Positions 60,776-64,000 of a DNA stretch of 64,000 nt are shown here, piece by piece. The notes beneath the pieces were generated by a model. It did no database searches and was not told the DNA's origin. It worked only from the letters and a program-made list of their open reading frames with translations. Both the position numbers and the translations under genes were made by a program. Source of the DNA: an uncultured Acidobacteriia bacterium (GTDB lineage Bacteria; Acidobacteriota; Terriglobia; Bryobacterales; Bryobacteraceae). The number at the start of each line of letters is the position of its first letter. Within the stretch, counting starts at the first letter, position 1. Where the stretch lies: contig CAINNJ010000059.1 of the NCBI GenBank assembly GCA_903851195.1, positions 1 through 64,000 of the forward strand. Direction: 5' to 3'.

Positions 60776-62755
60776 ATGTCCTTTCAGCTCGCCGTGTCTT
60801 ACAGCCCGAAGGGCGACCAGAAGACCGCGATCGCGGAACTCGGCCGCGGCCTCGAAGAAGGCGAAAAGCATCAGGTTCTGCTGGGTGTCACGGGCTCCGG
60901 CAAGACCTTCACCATGGCTAAGCTGATTGAACAGTCCGGACGCCCCGCGCTCGTTCTCGCTCATAACAAGACGCTGGCCGCGCAGCTTTACCAGGAGTTC
61001 AAGTCTTTCTTTCCGAACAATGCTGTCGAGTACTTCGTCAGCTATTACGATTACTACCAGCCGGAAGCGTATATTGCGTCGAGCGATGTGTACATCGAAA
61101 AAGAAGCCACCATCAACGACGATCTGGACCGCCTCCGCCTGGCGGCCACGAAATCCCTGTTTGAACGCCGCGACTGCGTGATCGTCGCCAGCGTGAGCTG
61201 TATCTACGGCCTCGGCTCGCCGGAAGCGTATTACGGCATGCTGCTCATGCTGGAGAAGGGCCAGAAGATCACTCGCAAAGAAATTATCTCGAAGCTGGTG
61301 GATATTCTTTACGACCGGAACGAGCACGATTTCCGCCGAGGGACGTTTCGCGTGCGCGGCGACGTGATCGAAATTTTCCCCACCTACGACGAAAATGCCT
61401 ACCGGATTGAGATGTGGGGCGATGAAGTGGAGTCGCTCTCGCAGATCGACCCGCTGCTCGGACAGGTTCTGCAGACGTACCACCGGCTGCCCATTTACCC
61501 GAAAACGCACTACGTGATGTCGCGCCTCACCAAAGAGGCGGCCATCGATTCCATCAAGGCGGAACTGGAGGCCTGGCGGCCCCAGCTGGAAGCGCAGGGC
61601 AAGCTGATCGAGGCGCAGCGGCTGCACCAGCGCACTATGTTCGATCTCGAAATGATGAAGGAGATCGGCTACTGCCATGGCATCGAGAACTATTCGCGGC
61701 ACTTTTCCGGGCGCCTGCCGGGGGAGGCGCCGCCCACCCTGCTCGACTATCTGCCTTCCGACGCGCTGATGTTCATCGACGAGAGCCACCAGACCATGCC
61801 GCAGCTGCATGGCATGTATCACGGCGACCGCTCGCGCAAAGAGATTCTGGTGGCCCACGGATTCCGTCTGCCCAGCGCGATGGATAACCGCCCGCTCACG
61901 TTCGAGGAATTCGAACACCGCGTGAACCAGATTGTCTACGTCTCGGCCACGCCGGGGCCTTACGAACTCACGAAATCCGAGGGCGTGGTGGTGGAGCAGA
62001 TTATTCGCCCCACCGGTCTGGTGGATCCGGAAATCGAGATTCGTCCCATCAAGGGCCAGGTGGACGATCTTCTCAATGAGATCCGCAAACGGGTTGCCCT
62101 CAACCAGCGGGTGCTGGTGACCACGCTGACCAAGCGCATGGCGGAGGACCTTTCCGAGTACTACGCGGAAGTGGGCGTCAAATGCAATTACCTGCACTCG
62201 GAAGTCAGCACGCTCGACCGCATGAAGATCCTGCGCGATCTCCGGCTCGGCGTCTTCGAAGTGCTGATCGGCATCAACCTGCTGCGGGAAGGCCTGGATC
62301 TGCCGGAGGTTTCTCTCGTCGCCATCCTGGACGCCGATAAGGAAGGTTTTCTGCGCTCTGCGGGCTCCCTGATTCAGACCATCGGCCGCGCCGCGCGGCA
62401 TCTGGAAGGCCGCGCCATTCTTTACGCCGACGTCATGACGGACAGCATGAAACGGGCGATCGACGAGACCGCGCGCCGCCGCGTTACTCAGGTACAATAC
62501 AATATCGACAACAATATAACGCCGCAATCGATCATAAAACCGATCGATTTAACGCTGGTCCGGATCGCCGAGGGCGACTATGTGACGGTTCCCGCGGAGC
62601 CGGACAGGCCCGAGGAGGAATTGAATCCGGAAGAGCGCGGCAGGTATATCGCGGAGCTGGAAGAGAGGATGCGAGGGGCGGCGAAGAACTTTGAATTCGA
62701 AAAAGCGGCACAGATTCGGGATAAAATCAAACAAATTCGTGCGAACGCCGTATAG
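60776..62755 (+). CDS. uvrB: Excinuclease ABC subunit B
   Basis: The DNA-damage verification helicase of nucleotide excision repair. The 659-residue protein starts [19 protein letters not shown] at ATG 60776. Motifs: Walker A GVTGSGKT (37-44), the beta-hairpin [21 protein letters not shown], helicase motifs [37 protein letters not shown] and QTIGRAARH, and the C-terminal UVR motif ([17 protein letters not shown]) that contacts UvrC. An in-frame upstream extension to 60659 lacks homology. A single gene with its own promoter-like element. Confidence 0.98.
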   Translation: MSFQLAVSYSPKGDQKTAIAELGRGLEEGEKHQVLLGVTGSGKTFTMAKLIEQSGRPALVLAHNKTLAAQLYQEFKSFFPNNAVEYFVSYYDYYQPEAYIASSDVYIEKEATINDDLDRLRLAATKSLFERRDCVIVASVSCIYGLGSPEAYYGMLLMLEKGQKITRKEIISKLVDILYDRNEHDFRRGTFRVRGDVIEIFPTYDENAYRIEMWGDEVESLSQIDPLLGQVLQTYHRLPIYPKTHYVMSRLTKEAAIDSIKAELEAWRPQLEAQGKLIEAQRLHQRTMFDLEMMKEIGYCHGIENYSRHFSGRLPGEAPPTLLDYLPSDALMFIDESHQTMPQLHGMYHGDRSRKEILVAHGFRLPSAMDNRPLTFEEFEHRVNQIVYVSATPGPYELTKSEGVVVEQIIRPTGLVDPEIEIRPIKGQVDDLLNEIRKRVALNQRVLVTTLTKRMAEDLSEYYAEVGVKCNYLHSEVSTLDRMKILRDLRLGVFEVLIGINLLREGLDLPEVSLVAILDADKEGFLRSAGSLIQTIGRAARHLEGRAILYADVMTDSMKRAIDETARRRVTQVQYNIDNNITPQSIIKPIDLTLVRIAEGDYVTVPAEPDRPEEELNPEERGRYIAELEERMRGAAKNFEFEKAAQIRDKIKQIRANAV

Positions 62756-62789
62756 ACATTTGTGTTTACACGGATAAACCTGTCCTGTC

Positions 62790-63659
62790 ATGCGTTCGCC
62801 TTCCGCAGTCCAGACGAGTATTGAGCCCGAGTACGGAATCGTGGGCGCCGGAGCGGTCAGCGCCAGCCTCGCGGGGCAACTGCCGCGCAACGCGCGCGCT
62901 CTGGGCCCGGTAGGCGCCGTTTCGTTCCGGGTCGCGAGCCGCATCGCGAACACCCTGCAGGGCGGATGGCCGGCGCGCTCACTCACGGAATTCAACGACA
63001 TCCGGCTGATTCTGTTTTGTTCCCCCCGGGAACACTTTTCCGCCCTTTGGGGCGCGCTCGAATCGGCCTCGATTCAGTGGGCAGGAAAATCGCTCATTTT
63101 CTGCGACTGCGATCCGGGCGCCGCGCTGATGGGGCAACTCCGCGATGCCGGCGCCAGTGTCGCCAGACTGAAACACTGCGGACTGCCGGGTCGGCTGGCC
63201 GTCGACGGAAGCGCGCCCGCGCTGACGCACGCGTACCGGTTCGTTCGTGAGCTCAAAGCGAAACCGGTGTCGATTCAGCCCGGCTCCGAGGCTCTCTTCG
63301 ATGCCGCCCTGACTCTCGGCACAGCGGGTTTTACGCCTCTGCTCGACGGCGTGGCCCGCATGCTGCGCCAGTGCGGAATTCGCGACAGCGACGCGAATCA
63401 GCTCTCCGCTGCCCTGTTTTCGCGCACCGCGGAGGATTTCGCGCATTCCGGGCGCCAGAGCTGGGCACTGCATGTCGATAAGCCCGATCCCGAAGAACTG
63501 CTCGCCCAAATCCACACGCTGGAGGAACCCTTCGGGTCTCTGCTCCGCGAGTTGCTCCTGCTGGGCTTTGGCGCTTTCGACCGGCATCCGGCGGCGGCCC
63601 GGGTCATCCAGAATGCCCCCTCACGGCCGAACGCACTCGGTTTTCGACGGTCGGGCTGA
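62790..63659 (+). CDS. Rossmann-like/DUF2520 domain protein
   Basis: 289 residues. The N-terminal YGIVGAGAVSASLAGQL is a dinucleotide-binding motif, and the C-terminal half (SEALFDAALTLGTAGFTPLLDGVARMLRQCGI) matches the DUF2520 helical domain of proteins resembling ketopantoate reductase or F420-dependent oxidoreductases. Catalytic role unknown. It starts 34 bp after uvrB and may be co-transcribed. Confidence 0.83.
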   Translation: MRSPSAVQTSIEPEYGIVGAGAVSASLAGQLPRNARALGPVGAVSFRVASRIANTLQGGWPARSLTEFNDIRLILFCSPREHFSALWGALESASIQWAGKSLIFCDCDPGAALMGQLRDAGASVARLKHCGLPGRLAVDGSAPALTHAYRFVRELKAKPVSIQPGSEALFDAALTLGTAGFTPLLDGVARMLRQCGIRDSDANQLSAALFSRTAEDFAHSGRQSWALHVDKPDPEELLAQIHTLEEPFGSLLRELLLLGFGAFDRHPAAARVIQNAPSRPNALGFRRSG

Positions 63660-63698
63660 AACTGGTCACCGCGCCGGCGGGACGCCCCCGCCTCTCAG

Positions 63699-63749
63699 TG
63701 TAACGATTGTCTTAATGTAACGACTGTCTTAATGTAACGACTGTCTTAA
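63699..63749 (+). repeat. Three copies of a 17-bp tandem repeat at the 3' end of the Smr gene
   Basis: The unit TGTAACGACTGTCTTAA occurs in near-identical form at 63699-63715 (one mismatch), 63716-63732 and 63733-63749, with a decayed fourth copy from 63750. The copies reach into the last codons and stop codon of the minus-strand Smr gene. Confidence 0.9.
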
Positions 63750-64000
63750 GGTAACGACGGTCGCGCCCCACCCGCCCGCTTCGGGCGGCGCATCTGCAAA
63801 ATTGGTCACGAACTCGGTCCTCGCCAGAACTCTCCGCACCGTTTCGCGCTGCACGCCGATCCCGCGGCCATGAACGATCCGAAGGGCCGTGAGTCCCAGA
63901 CGCCGCGCCTCGGACAGATACTCCTCCACCACGGCTTTCACATCGCGCGGCGGAATGCTGTGCAAATCGAGAACGTCGGTGACAGGAATTCGAACGGGTT
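63729..64000 (-). CDS. Smr-domain protein, C-terminal part (cut by window edge)
   Basis: The Smr domain found in MutS2 and in stand-alone nucleases or ribosome-rescue factors. Visible order: VTDVLDLHSIPPRDV with the LDLH motif, LSEARRLGLTALRIVHGRGIG with the HGRG motif, and RETVRRVLARTEFVTNFADAPPEAGGWGATVVTL. The N-terminus lies right of the window, so it could be MutS2 or a short Smr protein; the VRIP lead before LDLH fits the latter. The final residues RQSLH come from the tandem repeat, with the stop TAA inside it. Confidence 0.88.
   Translation of the reverse strand, partial: PVRIPVTDVLDLHSIPPRDVKAVVEEYLSEARRLGLTALRIVHGRGIGVQRETVRRVLARTEFVTNFADAPPEAGGWGATVVTLRQSLH

Noticed and set aside
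60665-62527. A 620-codon minus-strand open frame antisense to uvrB
   Set aside because: A shadow of uvrB codon bias; the plus strand encodes a full UvrB.
63699-63749. 17-bp direct repeats as a CRISPR array
   Set aside because: Units are contiguous with no spacers between them and only about three copies, so it is a simple tandem repeat.

Overview
The window looks like a chromosomal segment of an acidobacterium, most likely from the Solibacter/Bryobacter side of the phylum. The sequence is GC-rich and densely coded on both strands. It carries several acidobacterial hallmark families: two VWFA-related proteins, an NHL-repeat protein with the Solibacter-type C-terminal domain, a large orphan MacB/FtsX-type permease (ADOP type), and two PEP-CTERM proteins. 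No insertion sequence, prophage, CRISPR array, rRNA or integrase is visible. Taxonomy is inferred from family content only.

Layout. 1-1618: start of tuf with tRNA-Thr(GGT), tRNA-Tyr(GTA) and tRNA-Thr(TGT) on the minus strand, interrupted by a plus-strand PEP-CTERM gene with its own terminator. 1723-8258: a minus-strand sugar-acid cluster (glucarate-dehydratase-like enzyme, SDR, GH67 alpha-glucuronidase, class II aldolase). 8379-9053: an exported HNH-like protein. 9066-13044: housekeeping genes nadK, tlyA, ispA, xseB and an RlmI-like methyltransferase. 13099-14906: sugar isomerase plus UDP-sugar epimerase. 14910-20280: two VWFA-related proteins, a half-length asparaginase and an esterase. 20345-25275: LolA-like protein, CE15 glucuronoyl esterase, S9 peptidase, exported unknown.

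25318-28852: tsaD, a TetR/DHA2 efflux pair and a small Cys-rich protein. 28894-30214: small effector-binding and exported proteins. 30271-33492: alkylation repair (Ada-AlkA fusion plus Ogt), YceH and a second TetR. 33515-38184: CDF transporter, sugar isomerase, TPR protein, exported aldose epimerase, membrane protein. 38264-42165: zinc-protease-like lipoprotein, ComEC, unknown. 42184-47482: NHL protein, RarA, TrmH-family methyltransferase. 47635-50068: frameshifted permease. 50124-51561: small membrane protein, cytochrome c, YdcF. 51642-57462: ECF sigma factor, anti-sigma, two exported HEAT-repeat proteins, Ntn-hydrolase acylase. 57467-60571: PspC protein, cytochrome P460/FG-GAP fusion, PEP-CTERM protein. 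60776-64000: uvrB, DUF2520 protein, a 17-bp tandem repeat and a partial Smr protein.

How the genes fit together. GH67 alpha-glucuronidase and the CE15 esterase both attack glucuronic acid side chains of hardwood-type xylan, and the dehydratase, SDR and aldolase could feed the released uronic acid into central metabolism. The most system-like unit not explained by known pathways is the ECF sigma/anti-sigma/HEAT/HEAT operon. Several genes have a TANNNT hexamer about 6 bases before the start codon and no Shine-Dalgarno sequence, which suggests leaderless transcripts. Start codons were revised from the longest reading frame where a signal peptide, ribosome binding site or overlap decided the matter.
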